Shown here: piece after piece, positions 1-10,775 of the stretch | Numbering within the stretch: position 1 is the first letter of the stretch | How the letters are laid out: each line of letters opens with the position of its first letter | Assembly (NCBI RefSeq): GCF_016801865.2 | Contig: NC_068938.1 | Coordinates: 108,551,176-108,615,175, forward strand | Direction: 5' to 3' | Source: Culex pipiens pallens | Taxonomy: Eukaryota > Arthropoda > Insecta > Diptera > Culicidae | DNA: 64,000 nucleotides | Program-made: the position numbers and the translations under genes | The notes under the pieces: model-generated | What the model was told of the DNA's origin: nothing | Databases searched by the model: none | What the model saw: the letters and a program-made list of their open reading frames with translations, nothing else

Positions 1-56
1 CGCAAATCGAAGAGGGGTCGGGGCAACTGCTGTGTGAGTTAGCGGAGAATAACCCA

Positions 57-87
57 GAGCATAAGCATGAGCATGAGCATGAGCATG
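57..87. repeat. Hexanucleotide microsatellite (GAGCAT)n
   Basis: Five or so near-perfect GAGCAT/AAGCAT units in tandem. It begins at the end of a 20-bp sequence (39-58) that recurs exactly at 2894-2913, on the far side of the satellite block. Confidence 0.85.
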
Positions 88-420
88 GTTGACTGCCAAT
101 GAGCTGCTACTCCGTTATTGACAGATCAGCTGAAGTTAAACAATGAATCAAAAATGATCAGTGGGAGCCAACCATCCGTTCACTGTTTAACCCCTGAAGA
201 CCCCGACTTTATTAGTCAATACCGGCGCCCTCCCAAGAAGCCTGCAGTTCAACAAAAGGGAGGAATGTTAGTCCGATAGTTGAAGTTGTAGACTCATCAA
301 GCACATAGTTTTTCGCTATATACTTGTTGATACCGCTTGAGACCGTTGAATCCACAGCATCTCCTTCAAGCATCACGTGATTTTTTTTTGGTTAGTAGGA
401 TAAGGTATTGGCTTTTCGAT

Positions 421-506
421 GCCTCCCGAGCTACGAAGCTATGGGGAGGACTTTCATAACAAACCCGTCGGCGAGCCTTCCGAGCAACGATGCTATGGGA
501 AGGTCT
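421..506. repeat. Pair of short hairpin repeats
   Basis: Two similar self-complementary units (about 421-449 and 475-506). Each has a CCTCCC/CCTTCC arm, the middle motif CGAGCNACGANGCTATG and a GGGAGG/GGAAGG arm, followed by TCTTT or ACTTT. Diverged copies recur at about 1508-1533 and 1599-1628, just outside the 558-1479 element. That suggests the element inserted into a small array. No gene is seen in 88-557. Confidence 0.5.
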
Positions 507-557
507 TTCTAATTAGCACACCAAAACACTCGCGCACAGGTATTTAAATACTGAATA

Positions 558-1479
558 GGGTAGGGTAGTCATCAATGAGACACTTTTGGTTTTCAACTTT
601 CAACGATTTTTCTAATTTTTTCATCAGCATGTTTTAATGAGCTTTTAGTTGCATTATCATTCTTTTAATGTGTTCTAACATTGACAAAAATATGAGATCG
701 ATCCGACATCTACAGCCAGAGTTATTCAACTGTCTCATTGTAGACGCACTTGGCAGGAACAATGAGACAGCTGGGGAACAATGAGACACACTACGAAAAT
801 CAACATTTTTCCAGCAAAACATCATGTTTTTGTATTGTTCCATTGCAGGTGACTTACCTTGAACATTTTAGAGCATTTTGCCAACATGAAACTTTTAATA
901 ACAAAAGTTACACTAAAAAGTATTTCAATTTTGTAAAATCCATATATTAATACCAAATAACTTTGTATTTTTGGTTAAATGAAGTTTAAACTCTATAAAT
1001 ATGCCAAAAATCACTTTTAATTCAAGTTTTGAAAGATTTCCATCGATTTTGAAAAGTTTATTGAAGAAAAATCAAAGTGTCTCATTGTTACCCATGGGCT
1101 GAAATGAGTGGGGAACAATGAGACAGCCCTGGATTCTGAGTATATTCTGAATTTTGGCCAAATCTAATGAAAGGACATTGTAGACCAACTTAATCCCTAT
1201 AAAACGTCGAAAGAAATTTGAAGAAATATTAGTTTTGGTGTAAATGGCAGCCTACGAGCGAAAAAGTTTTGTTTTTCCATAATTTACTTTTACACCCCAG
1301 AATCAAACATTTATGAATTACTTTTCTAGGGAGCGTCCATAACCAAAGCCACTAATATGGCAGACGTGTATCTAGTAGACACACCTTTCCCCCAAATATG
1401 AGCCTGATTGGTTGAAACTACGACTTGTGAGAGCCATTTTATCATTGTTCCCCGTGTCTCATTGATGACTACTCTACCC
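558..1479. mobile_element. 922-bp TA-flanked non-autonomous DNA transposon
   Basis: The ends are inverted repeats of about 25 bp (GGGTAGGGTAGTCATCAATG at left, GGGTAGAGTAGTCATCAATG read from the right) with one mismatch, flanked on both sides by TA. A TA duplication is typical of Tc1/mariner-like elements and their MITEs. The motif GGGGAACAATGAGACA occurs near 773, near 1110 and, inverted, next to the right end, so the ends seem to have been copied inward. No transposase reading frame is visible. The superfamily is inferred from the duplication only. Confidence 0.75.
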
Positions 1480-1631
1480 TAAATGTTATTTTTCATCACG
1501 ATTACCCAGACGACATTGATGATATAGGAAGGACTTTTTTACAGTCATTTACAGTAATAATTAAACTTATTTTAATGCAACAATTCACACGACGTCGTGC
1601 CTCCCGATCAACGATGATGTAGGAAGGACTT

Positions 1632-2892
1632 GAGCAAGCCAATCAGGATGAAACACGAAATAAAATTCTCTTCTTTTCACACACAATGCCACATAATTGA
1701 CCGCGCGTCACCACCCAACAAATTGAACTGATTTTCTTCTGCTTGTGGGCAAGCCAACCAGGATGAAACACGAAATAAAATTCTTTTCTTTTCACACACA
1801 ATGCCACATAATTGACCGCGCGTCACCACCCAACAAATTGAACTGATTTTTTTCTGCTTGTGGGCAAGCCAACCAGGATGGAACACGAAGCAAAATTCTC
1901 TTCTTTTCACACACAATGCCACATAATTGACCGCGCGTCACCACCCAACAAATTGAACTGATTTTTTCTGCTTGTGGGCAAGCCAATCAGGATGAAACAT
2001 GAAATAAAATTCTTTTCTTTTCACACACAATGCCACATAATTGACCGCGCGTCACCACCCAACAAATTGAACTGATTTTTTTCTGCTTGTGGGCAAGCCA
2101 ACCAGGATGGAACACGAAGCAAAATTCTCTTCTTTTCACACACAATGCCACATAATTGACCGCGCGTCACCACCCAACAAATTGAACTGATTTTTTCTGC
2201 TTGTGGGCAAGCCAATCAGGATGAAACATGAAATAAAATTCTTTTCTTTTCACACACAATGCCACATAATTGACCGCGCGTCACCACCCAACAAATTGAA
2301 CTGATTTTTTTCTGCTTGTGGGCAAGCCAACCAGGATGGAACACGAAGCAAAATTCTCTTCTTTTCACACACAATGCCACATAATTGACCGCGCGTCACC
2401 ACCCAACAAATTGAACTGATTTTTTCTGCTTGTGGGCAAGCCAATCAGGATGAAACATGAAATAAAATTCTTTTCTTTTCACACACAATGCCACATAATT
2501 GACCGCGCGTCACCACCCAACAAATTGAACTGATTTTTTTCTGCTTGTGGGCAAGCCAACCAGGATGGAACACGAAGCAAAATTCTCTTCTTTTCACACA
2601 CAATGCCACATAATTGACCGCGCGTCACCACCCAACAAATTGAACTGATTTTTTCTGCTTGTGGGCAAGCCAATCAGGATGAAACATGAAATAAAATTCT
2701 TTTCTTTTCACACACAATGCCACATAATTGACCGCGCGTCACCACCCAACAAATTGAACTGATTTTTTTCTGCTTGTGGGCAAGCCAACCAGGATGGAAC
2801 ACGAAGCAAAATTCTCTTCTTGTCACACACAATGCCACATAATTGACCGCGCGTCACCACCCAACAAATTGAACTGATTTTCTTCTGCTTGT
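1632..2892. repeat. 114/115-bp satellite with 229-bp higher-order repeat
   Basis: About eleven monomers of 114 or 115 bp, each with the core ACCGCGCGTCACCACCC. Two subtypes alternate (CAATCAGGATGAAACATG and CAACCAGGATGGAACACG), giving a 229-bp dimer. Four successive dimers are practically identical, while the outer monomers are slightly diverged. This is the usual pattern when unequal exchange homogenises the middle of an array. Open frames in it repeat identically every 229 bp and are by-products of the array. Confidence 0.95.
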
Positions 2893-2913
2893 CTTAGCGG
2901 AGAATAACCCAGA

Positions 2914-4489
2914 TGCTTAAAAACTGGGTGATGAATAGAGCGAATGCGTAGCGTGATTTCCGAATGATCCCACTTTGTTTACACCTACAAATTTGGAAGC
3001 TGTTCAAGCACAAGCATGACTTTTTTCTTACTGATAAATGAGCTGTTTTATGTTTAGTTGTTTGTGTTTCATTTTGGTTAGTTTTTGATATTTTTTGCTG
3101 GAAAATTGTGTGTGTGTGTGTGAATCAAATCAAGATTAAGACAGCTTCTGGATAGATATAACTGCATCGACTCCATAAACAATTTCAATTCACAATTTTA
3201 AAAAATGACGATCTCGCCTTCAACTTTGTAAAGATTTCTTAACTTCAATTTCAAGTCCTCAAAAGCCAACAAAAAATCATTCTTGAACAAAAAAACTTTT
3301 TTTAAAATGATCGATAACAATACTCTCTACTTCTAGCGAACAGTAAATTGGTTCCACTTTGACAGTTCAAAATTGAGGCCGTTTTGCGAACCACTATTCA
3401 GCAGCCAGCTTAAAATTTTTTAGAAGTCTAATTATTTCTCAAATGACTATTAAATGAGTTGCTTATGCTTAAAAGGTCAAAATAATTTAAGCAAAACCTA
3501 TACTTTTGGGTACTAAAATTTTCGTAATTCAAAGACGAAACTTTTGGTACCGGCGCCGAAAAATCCAGTTTTTATTTTCAGAAAATCATAACTCGGAATC
3601 CTGTTGATGACCTCCTACCATTTTTGAGTGTGTTTCGTAAAATTTCCCAGGGAACCGGATAAAAAAAAGTTTTAGTCATGAGCTCTTTGGTCATACATCG
3701 TCCAATCAGAATTTTTAAGTTTCATACGACCTTTTCAAAAGTTAGACTAGACTTTTCGGTCCTATAACTATTTTTCTTAGAAATGCCAGCAAATCAAATT
3801 TCATTTGACTTGTAAAATCGGACAAAATTGCGCGGAGTTTTTTTGCTAGATTTTTTTTGAAAAATGTTATGTTTGCGAAAATTTACGAAAAGTGATCATC
3901 CATAAACCACGCAAACTTTTTTTTTGAAATCAATCGCCAACGATCGCCACAATCGCCACGTGGTTTATGGATGGCCCCAATTGATTTTTTTAATGAATGC
4001 ACTTTTCGCAAGCCGAAATCATAGATAGTAAATAGATTGAAAATATGAAGATTTGTAAAATTCTTGGAACTCAGCTAGAAAGAAATAGTCAATGAAGCCG
4101 CAACAATTTTTTTTATCAAATTGATCAAGCTTAACAGTGTTATTTGATATCGCTTGAAAGAGTTTTTCCCATGAACAATTTTTAATCTAATCCATTACAC
4201 GCCACCATGTTGATTAACCTTGACGATAGAACGAAATATCAATGATACACTAAAAACGTGTTTATGCTTTAGTCTTCTGCTATGACTATCCATCATGTGC
4301 CATATTAGTGGTCATAGGCACATATCAAAGTCAAAGTTGAGATGACGAGCAGCACTCAGCGCAATGATCTATCATTCTAGACTAGCGGTGATTGATGAAC
4401 ATGCAACTGTGCAGCATTAGTTGACTGCGAGATACTTTGTAATTTGGCCAACATGATCATCCTCTTAATTGTTAGCTCCACGTACTTAC
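2914..4489. other. Intronic AT-rich DNA without a recognised gene
   Basis: This lies downstream (minus sense) of aquaporin exon 3, so it belongs to the following intron. It contains a (GT)n run at 3107-3122. An imperfect inverted repeat lies around 3897-3976, with arms CATCCATAAACCACG and its complement CGTGGTTTATGGATG, and is probably a small fold-back element. I looked for the second half of the aquaporin (second NPA, TM4-6) here on the minus strand and did not find it. Confidence 0.5.
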
Positions 4490-4633
4490 CTTAATCAGAG
4501 CAGCTCCAGCGATCGCTCCCACGCACTGGGACACGATGTAGAAGGCACCCTTCAGTATGCTGATGTCGGCCGTTACCATCAGTCCGATGGTGACCGCGGG
4601 GTTGATGTGGCAGCCGCTCACGTGGCCAAATGC
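4490..4633 (-). CDS. AQP1: Aquaporin (DRIP/AQP1 type), exon 3: first NPA loop and TM3
   Basis: This 144-bp internal exon encodes 48 residues of a MIP-family water channel. It starts AFGHVSGCHINPAVT, which carries the first Asn-Pro-Ala pore motif of half-helix B, and continues into transmembrane helix 3 (FYIVSQCVGAIAGAALIK). The acceptor is a pyrimidine-rich tract ending CACCACAG just above 4633. The donor is AAG|GTAAGTA below 4490. Both junctions are phase 0, so exon 2 (ending ATLAQ at 48468) joins to give the classic ATLAQ-AFGHVSG family sequence. NPA motifs from the two halves of an aquaporin meet in the pore and exclude protons. The second one must come from exons beyond the left end of the window. 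GC content is clearly higher than the surroundings. Splicing is inferred from sequence and family alignment. Confidence 0.95.
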
Positions 4634-7600
4634 CTGTGGTGTGGACAAGACAAATAAACGGAACGAAAACGTTAAAGCTATATGCTGGGGCTATTAAAGG
4701 GCTTTGATGGCTTTCAGGGGGGTTTAATTTTGGCTGCCGGTGGTGGTGATGCGATTAACAAATTGTTTACGCGTGCTTCGAATTTATGACCGGCGGTGGG
4801 AACCGTGGCGAAGTGATCGCCATTTGGTTGATTTTCTCGTGTTGATAATTGTGATGACCGTAATTATTGGGATGATTGATACGAACGGAACGGAATTTTT
4901 GGCTTTGAACCCTAATCAAGGGCAACGTTAGAGGTTGAAAGATTCCATAAGAAACTCGAACGTTGCATAAAAGCTATACGTCATTGTTGTTGGCAAATTT
5001 TCGGGAATTCCTGCTCCCGACTAGAAAGTGACCCAAGGTCTTTGTAGCCCCTAACTCATGCTGAGTTGCGTGATTTGCAAAATTTTATTGCTCAGGATGA
5101 CAGTAACGAAAATGGCGAGAGAGGTGAAATTGAAACGTGAGACGTCAATCAAAGGCGGGTTCCGGTTAACGCCCGGTCATTAGGCGTCAAAGCCAGGAAC
5201 CGCGACGAAAAGAATAAATACCATCATCTAAAACACGACATGTAAACAACCTGTTTCTTTTGAGACCCGCTGGCTTTTGATGGGGGAAATCCCGGTCAGG
5301 TTAAAGTTGTTTACGATCGTCAAAAGGGGAAAATGACGCAGCGATTTTTGCTGCACTTTTTTTGGGACTGTTATTGAGAAGATGAATAGAAATTGATAGT
5401 GCTGGCCATGAACAAATAAAAAAAAAAAACCCTCAGACCAAACAATTACCACACTGTTCTACTTAAAGCTAATAACCTTTTCCGGTTTCCGGTTGGGATT
5501 CCATCCAAACGCGCAAAGTTTCAAAAGGTTCAACAATTTAATATTTTTAATTTGCGAGCTCTTGATTCGCGGAAGCATTCCACAAACTAAATACTTATTG
5601 AAATTCCAGTGCGGCCACCGGCACGATGTGTGTGAACTTGACCTGAAGGTGCTGAAATTCCACTCACAGGTTGAGACTGAGACTGAAACGCACGTGTGAG
5701 CCTTAACTTTACTTAATAGACAAATCAGCGCAAATTTTCCAATATCCTCTCATTCATCATTCAATAAGTGTGAACATTATAGTAATGGGAATCAGCAAAA
5801 ATGCACGATTTTGGTGCTGCTGGTGGTGCCCTACGGATGGTTTGCTGAGGGAAGTCGTGATCTGGAACAATTAAGGCTGAATGCACTCAATGAAGATGTT
5901 TGTGGAGTTAAATTTGAACTACACTAAACAACAAATCTCTAGCTTGCGTTTCCCGAATGGAAAAATCCAGAGAGATGATTCTTTAAATATGTTTATTTTT
6001 ATCGAACTTAATAGATTTATAGAGGGATAAAGCAAGTTTCGTTACCAGTTTAAGAATTTTTTGTACATAAAATAATTATTTTGCGAAATATTTGATTGAT
6101 TTTTTTTACTTCTGAGCTTCTTATTAGAAAAAGGCGAGGCAAATGTTAAAGCAAAGAAAAGGCTCGAGAAAAAATTTACTAAAATTGTTACATTTTGTAT
6201 GAGCTACGTACATCAACCACAAAACGGCCAAACAATGCCGATAATAAGGCGATAGATCAACGGAAGATCAATGCCGCTACTTACGGCGATTGAAGGATCA
6301 CTTCATGTCAAATGAGCAGAGGTAAACGATCGACGCCGCCACCATCATTCGCCGGAGAGGTCACTAATAAGTTAATTGACTGATTGTTCCAAGGATGGTG
6401 GGTGGCCCACTGCCACGGTCTAGGTGGTCACCTACTGCCTCCTAGTTCTCGACATTCTTCACAGCGGCTAGCTGACTGGCATAGCCGCAGAAGAGGCCAA
6501 TGAGTTAAAACACTGACTTCAAGTGAGTCGTGCCAACCGACAACAACCAGTACCGCACGACCAGCCAAATCTTGAACACAATACGGCTGATTGATTGGGC
6601 CGAAGGTGACTTTGTACTTGGCGCGACGCCGCGGGTTCCCCCCAATCCGAGGGGGAGAGAACCATATGGTTTTTGAAATTCTGGGGCACATCGCGAAAAG
6701 TGCGTCATGAATCGGTAACATTTACACGCGTTTTATCTGTTAATTAAAAATCTGCGAGCATCACTGCTGGTTGCTAAATCTGAGACTTACGCATCATAAT
6801 AAAGTGATTGTCTCACCCCCTGTCGTGGTTTGGTTAGCCTATTTTTTTGCTGTTGTTACAAAGTGCCAACGTGCTCAACAAGTTCAGCAAGGTTGTGCCT
6901 TAGAACTGGCAGCCGTAAACTGTTTGCGAATAGATACCGACCGTACCAATTAATTCAAATGCTGGTCGAGAGCATACCGAAAGGAGCAAAAAAAACCTCT
7001 GCCATGTGTCTGCCCCCTAACTCAAGCTTGTGAAATATTAAAACAAATAAACAAATGATTAATTTTCATTAATTTGCATCTTTGCCCGCCAAAAGAACCA
7101 GAACGCGTGTAAATTAAGACGCCAAACCAGTTATTTCCAATTCATTTATGCTCGGTAATTGGCATGTTTCGCGTGCTCTTCATCATCCTATTTAAAGAGA
7201 AGTCCGCAAACCGATCCTCTCCGAACCCCCTTCAGACCACTAAGTAACTTGTAAGTAAGTGCACACACACACACTCTCATTGCTTTCATGCATCCAATCA
7301 TTAGCCACCCAACAACAACACCAACAATGACGTTTCTTTACAATTGCATTGAAGAGAGTCGAGAGAAAAAAAAGGTGACGCACTCAAACCAAGACGCATT
7401 CGAGGGTTGAATGAAAAGTACCTACTTCATTATTAACTGCGAGATACAAAAAAAAAAATCAGCGCTCGCCGATGGAACAAATTGGGCATCGCGAGCAGTT
7501 CCATCGTGGTCGTGGTTGATGGCAATGCGTTAATGAGTAAATGGATTAATTTCCTCGTGGTATTTAGTTGGCAATTTGTGTGACTAAGAAAAGCTGAAGT

Positions 7601-8107
7601 ATCCAAGTTTTGAAAGATTTAACCGAACATGTTAGGAAAAAAAAACAACTTTTTCTCTTCGAGCTCTTTCGATGAAAGCCAATCTATTTACCAAACTTTT
7701 TTTGTAGATTACACAAGCCATTAAAAATGTTAAAAAATAACTGCACAATACGGTAACAAAAAATTGATTTCTGCGACACCCAATTTTGAACCAAATCGGT
7801 TCAGGTTAAGGGTCACTGTTAAACGTTAAAGTTGGTAAAAAAATCTGTTCATACAAAGTGTCATTTTTTTATATCGCAAATAACTTTTCAGGATCAACAT
7901 GGATCGATTTGCTTTCTTCGACATAATTGTAAAGTGTTAAATTCCACATGAGAATCTCACTCTCGATAAAAAATTACAGACAAAAAACATCACCTGCTGG
8001 GAATTAATCGAAAATTTTGCCTTTCTCCTTACAGTTTTTCAAAAATTTCCATACTAACTTAAACTAATAACAGCGACCCCTAAACCATAACCAACCTGGC
8101 TCACAAT
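4634..8107. other. Intron stretch with no recognised gene
   Basis: Unique-looking intronic DNA. About 6200-6730 is somewhat richer in GC and contains minus-strand frames of up to 97 codons with no motif I recognise. There is a (CA)n run near 7261-7275. Because it adjoins exon 3 and is not obviously repetitive, parts could be conserved regulatory sequence, but nothing here proves that. Confidence 0.3.
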
Positions 8108-8110
8108 TAA

Positions 8111-8416
8111 TGGCCTATCTACAATCACTTAGCTTAGAAAATTTCACTTAGCTTAGGAATTTGAATCAATGGAAATGGAGCCGAGCTTCTACAATGGAAA
8201 AGTAATCAAATTAGAAACTGACGTATGGTTTGAAAAATTTCAAAATCTACGGTAAGTTGACGTTTCAATATCAAAGGTAAACAAACAACTGCATAGCAAC
8301 GTATATCAGCCCAGCAAAATTTCTAAGTTGATTGTGGATGACGGCCGTAAGTTGCGTACTTTCCTAAGTAACTACTTTACTTAGATGTTCTAAGCTAAGT
8401 GATTGTAGATAGCCCA
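8111..8416. mobile_element. 306-bp Harbinger-like MITE, copy 1
   Basis: Terminal inverted repeats of about 27 bp begin TGGCCTATCTACAATCACTT at left and TGGGCTATCTACAATCACTT read from the right. It is flanked by a 3-bp duplication TAA (8108-8110, 8417-8419). A second copy of the same length lies at 42895-43200, flanked by TCA, and differs at only a few positions. A 3-bp duplication of form TNA fits the PIF/Harbinger superfamily (usually TWA). There is no coding capacity. Confidence 0.85.
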
Positions 8417-8419
8417 TAA

Positions 8420-9447
8420 CGCAGATTTTTTGCCTAAGAAATCGAGCCAAGGAGTGTCACCAATATTTTTTCAAAATTTTCTATATTGTTGTTACCCTTC
8501 AGCACAATTCTCGAGTTTTTTTTAAAGGACCCATAAACATGTGAAAGACAATAGCTTATAGGTCCTTCTCACAAAAAGGCCTAAAATTTCAGTTCAGTGA
8601 GAAGCATAATCATTTTCATGCCTTATTTTCAACACTTTGTAACATAAACATTTCAAGTCTTTTTTTATAACTTTATGCATGATTAAAATACAGTCAATCC
8701 AAAGAGTATTGAAAATAGAGCGCGGACTCGGAGCAAATTTCCGCTAAATTTATGGTACCAACCAAAGGTACAACCGTAACGCCTTCGATGAGGTGTTACG
8801 AGTTTGAGGCGTTATGCTTTTTTTTTTGTTGTGACTTTTTTGATCACAGCAATCCCTCTTGATTTTTTTAAGTTGACAGTTCGATTGGATTCAAGGAAAG
8901 AAAACATCAACATGGAAAATCTTTCTACAGGATTTTCAGGACCGGGCCCCGGGAACAGTGGTGTTGGTGGTCGATCCAGTCTCTCCCGTCTCTCCCCTTC
9001 ATTAAGGGTCATTCTGTCGCAATCTTTTAGGATCGGGTTGCGACCGCATTTCCGAGACAGAAAGCCTAACCCAGACTCTAGATGACCAACGAAACAGCTG
9101 TTCAATCCGGCCTTTGTGATAAACAGTCCACTAGGTGCCAACAGACTTACAATCAGGTAAGCTCAATATTTTGACGTACGCTAAACGGAAGCAGCTTTTA
9201 ATTAAATTTTGCGATTTTTTACAGATCCTGCTGTTTGATGTGAATCTTATTACGAATCCGATCCGATCCCGTTAAGCCTGGCAAAACTCCTGCTTCCGTG
9301 AACGAACTTGAACATTATTGAATGATCGGTGCAGAAAAAACAGGTGGTGCTGGACATATTTTTTTCAACGGCAGCACCGGAATCAAATCTATAATGAACC
9401 TAAGGACAGCAAGTTGACGCAGCTTTTAGCGTCCCTCCTCTTTTCGC
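8420..9447. other. Intron stretch without recognised gene
   Basis: Opposed frames of about 90-110 codons near 8804-9141 overlap each other and show no known motif. Around 8511-8580 there is a fragment of a T-rich repeat (CTCGAGTTTTTTTTAAAGGACC) related to sequence near 38512 and to the fold-back element at 39774. Nothing else is supported. Confidence 0.3.
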
Positions 9448-9449
9448 TA

Positions 9450-9582
9450 TCGAGAAATTAAAAGTGAGAGTGTGTGCGTACAACATGGAGTTAAATTTTT
9501 CAAAGTGCCATGGGAACCTTCACACCAACTGCACAGAAAGTTTAACTCCATGTTGCACACACTCTCACTTTTAATTTCTCGA
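9450..9582. mobile_element. 133-bp palindromic TA-flanked MITE
   Basis: The left arm starts TCGAGAAATTAAAAGTGAGA. The right arm is its complement and ends TCACTTTTAATTTCTCGA. The pairing arms are about 50 bp long and TA lies on each side. The middle contains CAACTGCACAGAAAG. A second copy in opposite orientation, lacking its first 25 bases or so, lies at 10366-10472. Confidence 0.8.
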
Positions 9583-10099
9583 TACCTATACATGCTTTTT
9601 ACGAGATTTTCCTGTTCATATTCAAATTTTCAGTTATCGAATAAAACAGTTGTATGCACGTTATTCATTTATTGATGTTTGTTTTTTGAAGACTTGGTCA
9701 CAAAGACCTGTCTGAGTCACATCTTGGTCCGTTTCTTCAGAAGAAAGATCGACTTGCACAAACGCTGCAAGCGCCGATGTCCTCCGAGTTCTCCTGTTCC
9801 AGATTCGGCGCAATTCTATTGTCGCTGGTACACTCCTTCCGGTGACGAGTCGCTTTGCCCTGTAGCTCAGCATTGCCACACGGTGTTCTCTAGCAGAAGC
9901 TTCTGCAAAACAGTAGAGACATCAACGACAAGCTCGTCAAACAGATCCCCTCTTTGCCTTACCCTGCATTTTGTCCGAGATGGTCTCCTGCACCAAAACA
10001 TCAGGTTCCGGATGAGGATCAAGATGAAGATGCCGAGACCCACGAATAAACGGCTGCAGCTAGTCCGAGCAACCAGCCAGGGTAGGGTGATTTTCATCT

Positions 10100-10312
10100 A
10101 GCTACACGCTGATCCTGGCCGGAGTGGACAGCACGAGATCGTACATTTACTGCATAAATCCACACGGTTCGACGCTCAAGCGGCCGTATGTGATGATGGG
10201 TTCGGGAAATTTGACCGACATTTCCGTGTTTGAGCCCCGCTGGAAGCCGGACATGGAAGAGGAGGAGGGCAAGAAGCTGGTCTGGAACTGCTTAATTAGT
10301 TATCCAAAATAA
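10100..10312 (+). pseudogene. Proteasome subunit beta type-7-like fragment
   Basis: One frame reads LILAGVDSTRSYIYCINPHG, followed by PYVMMGSGNL and then PDMEEEEGKKLV, and stops after about 70 codons. This matches the middle-to-late part of the 20S proteasome beta-2/PSMB7 family: GGVD, the PHGST loop, the TMGSGSLAAM strand and the PDMEEEEAK helix. The N-terminal catalytic threonine region is absent upstream in any frame I read. The C-terminal part after the acidic helix is replaced by unrelated codons and a stop. There is no in-frame ATG at a sensible place. It lies between two inverted copies of a palindromic MITE (9450-9582, 10366-10472), so it may have been moved with them or be a decayed retrocopy. 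It is not expected to make a working subunit. Confidence 0.7.
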
Positions 10313-10365
10313 ATCGCACCAGTACGGTTGAACTAGACAAAACAGCTGAATCGAGCTGTCAAATC

Positions 10366-10472
10366 GCAACATGGAGTTAAACTTTCTGTGCAGTTGCTGT
10401 GAAGCTTACCAAGGCTTTTCAAAAAGTTTAACTCCATGTTGCACGCACACACTCTCACTTTTAATTTCTCGA
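10366..10472. mobile_element. Truncated second copy of the palindromic MITE
   Basis: The right end TCACTTTTAATTTCTCGA followed by TA, and the inner sequence, match the reverse complement of 9450-9582. The left arm begins only at CAACATGGAGTTAAAC, so roughly 25 terminal bases are missing. Together with copy 1 it brackets the proteasome-like fragment in inverted orientation. Confidence 0.75.
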
Positions 10473-10569
10473 TAAGGTTAGTTTGCATTATTTTCCCTGA
10501 TTAACAAAAACACTCTATTTGACAGTTTATTTTGCAAAGAGGTGAAAATATTTGACAGCAGAAACTGTC

Positions 10570-10775
10570 ACCAAAAAAGTTACCCTGACAGCCGGACCGG
10601 GCCGACAACGGCCCGAAAACCGCCGGACGGCTCGACAAAACGGCCCGAATTCCGTCAGTTTGTCCGACGGAATTCGGGCCCTTTTCGTGCGTATATGCAA
10701 CACTTTGTCCGACGATCGTCGAAATCGACGTTTGAGAAAATCGACGTTGACGGGCCGTTGTCGGGCCGTTTTCGG
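10570..10775. repeat. GC-rich nested inverted repeat
   Basis: An outer pair of arms (GGGCCGACAACGGCCCGAAAA near 10599 and its near-complement GGGCCGTTGTCGGGCCGTTTT near 10752) encloses an inner perfect palindrome arm pair, GGCCCGAATTCCGTC / GACGGAATTCGGGCC (about 10641-10681). It is far richer in GC than its surroundings. It is likely a fold-back element, but no target duplication was identified. Confidence 0.55.

Noticed and set aside
1677..2673. Identical 64-codon open frames repeated every 229 bp on the minus strand
   Set aside because: They are read out of the satellite dimer and have no start context or homology. They exist only because the array is homogenised.
9679..10101. 140-codon plus-strand frame directly upstream of the proteasome-like fragment, considered as its N-terminal half
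   Set aside because: It is in a different frame and shows none of the beta-7 motifs (TTIAGV, GADTRAT, CCGAGTAAD) in any frame.
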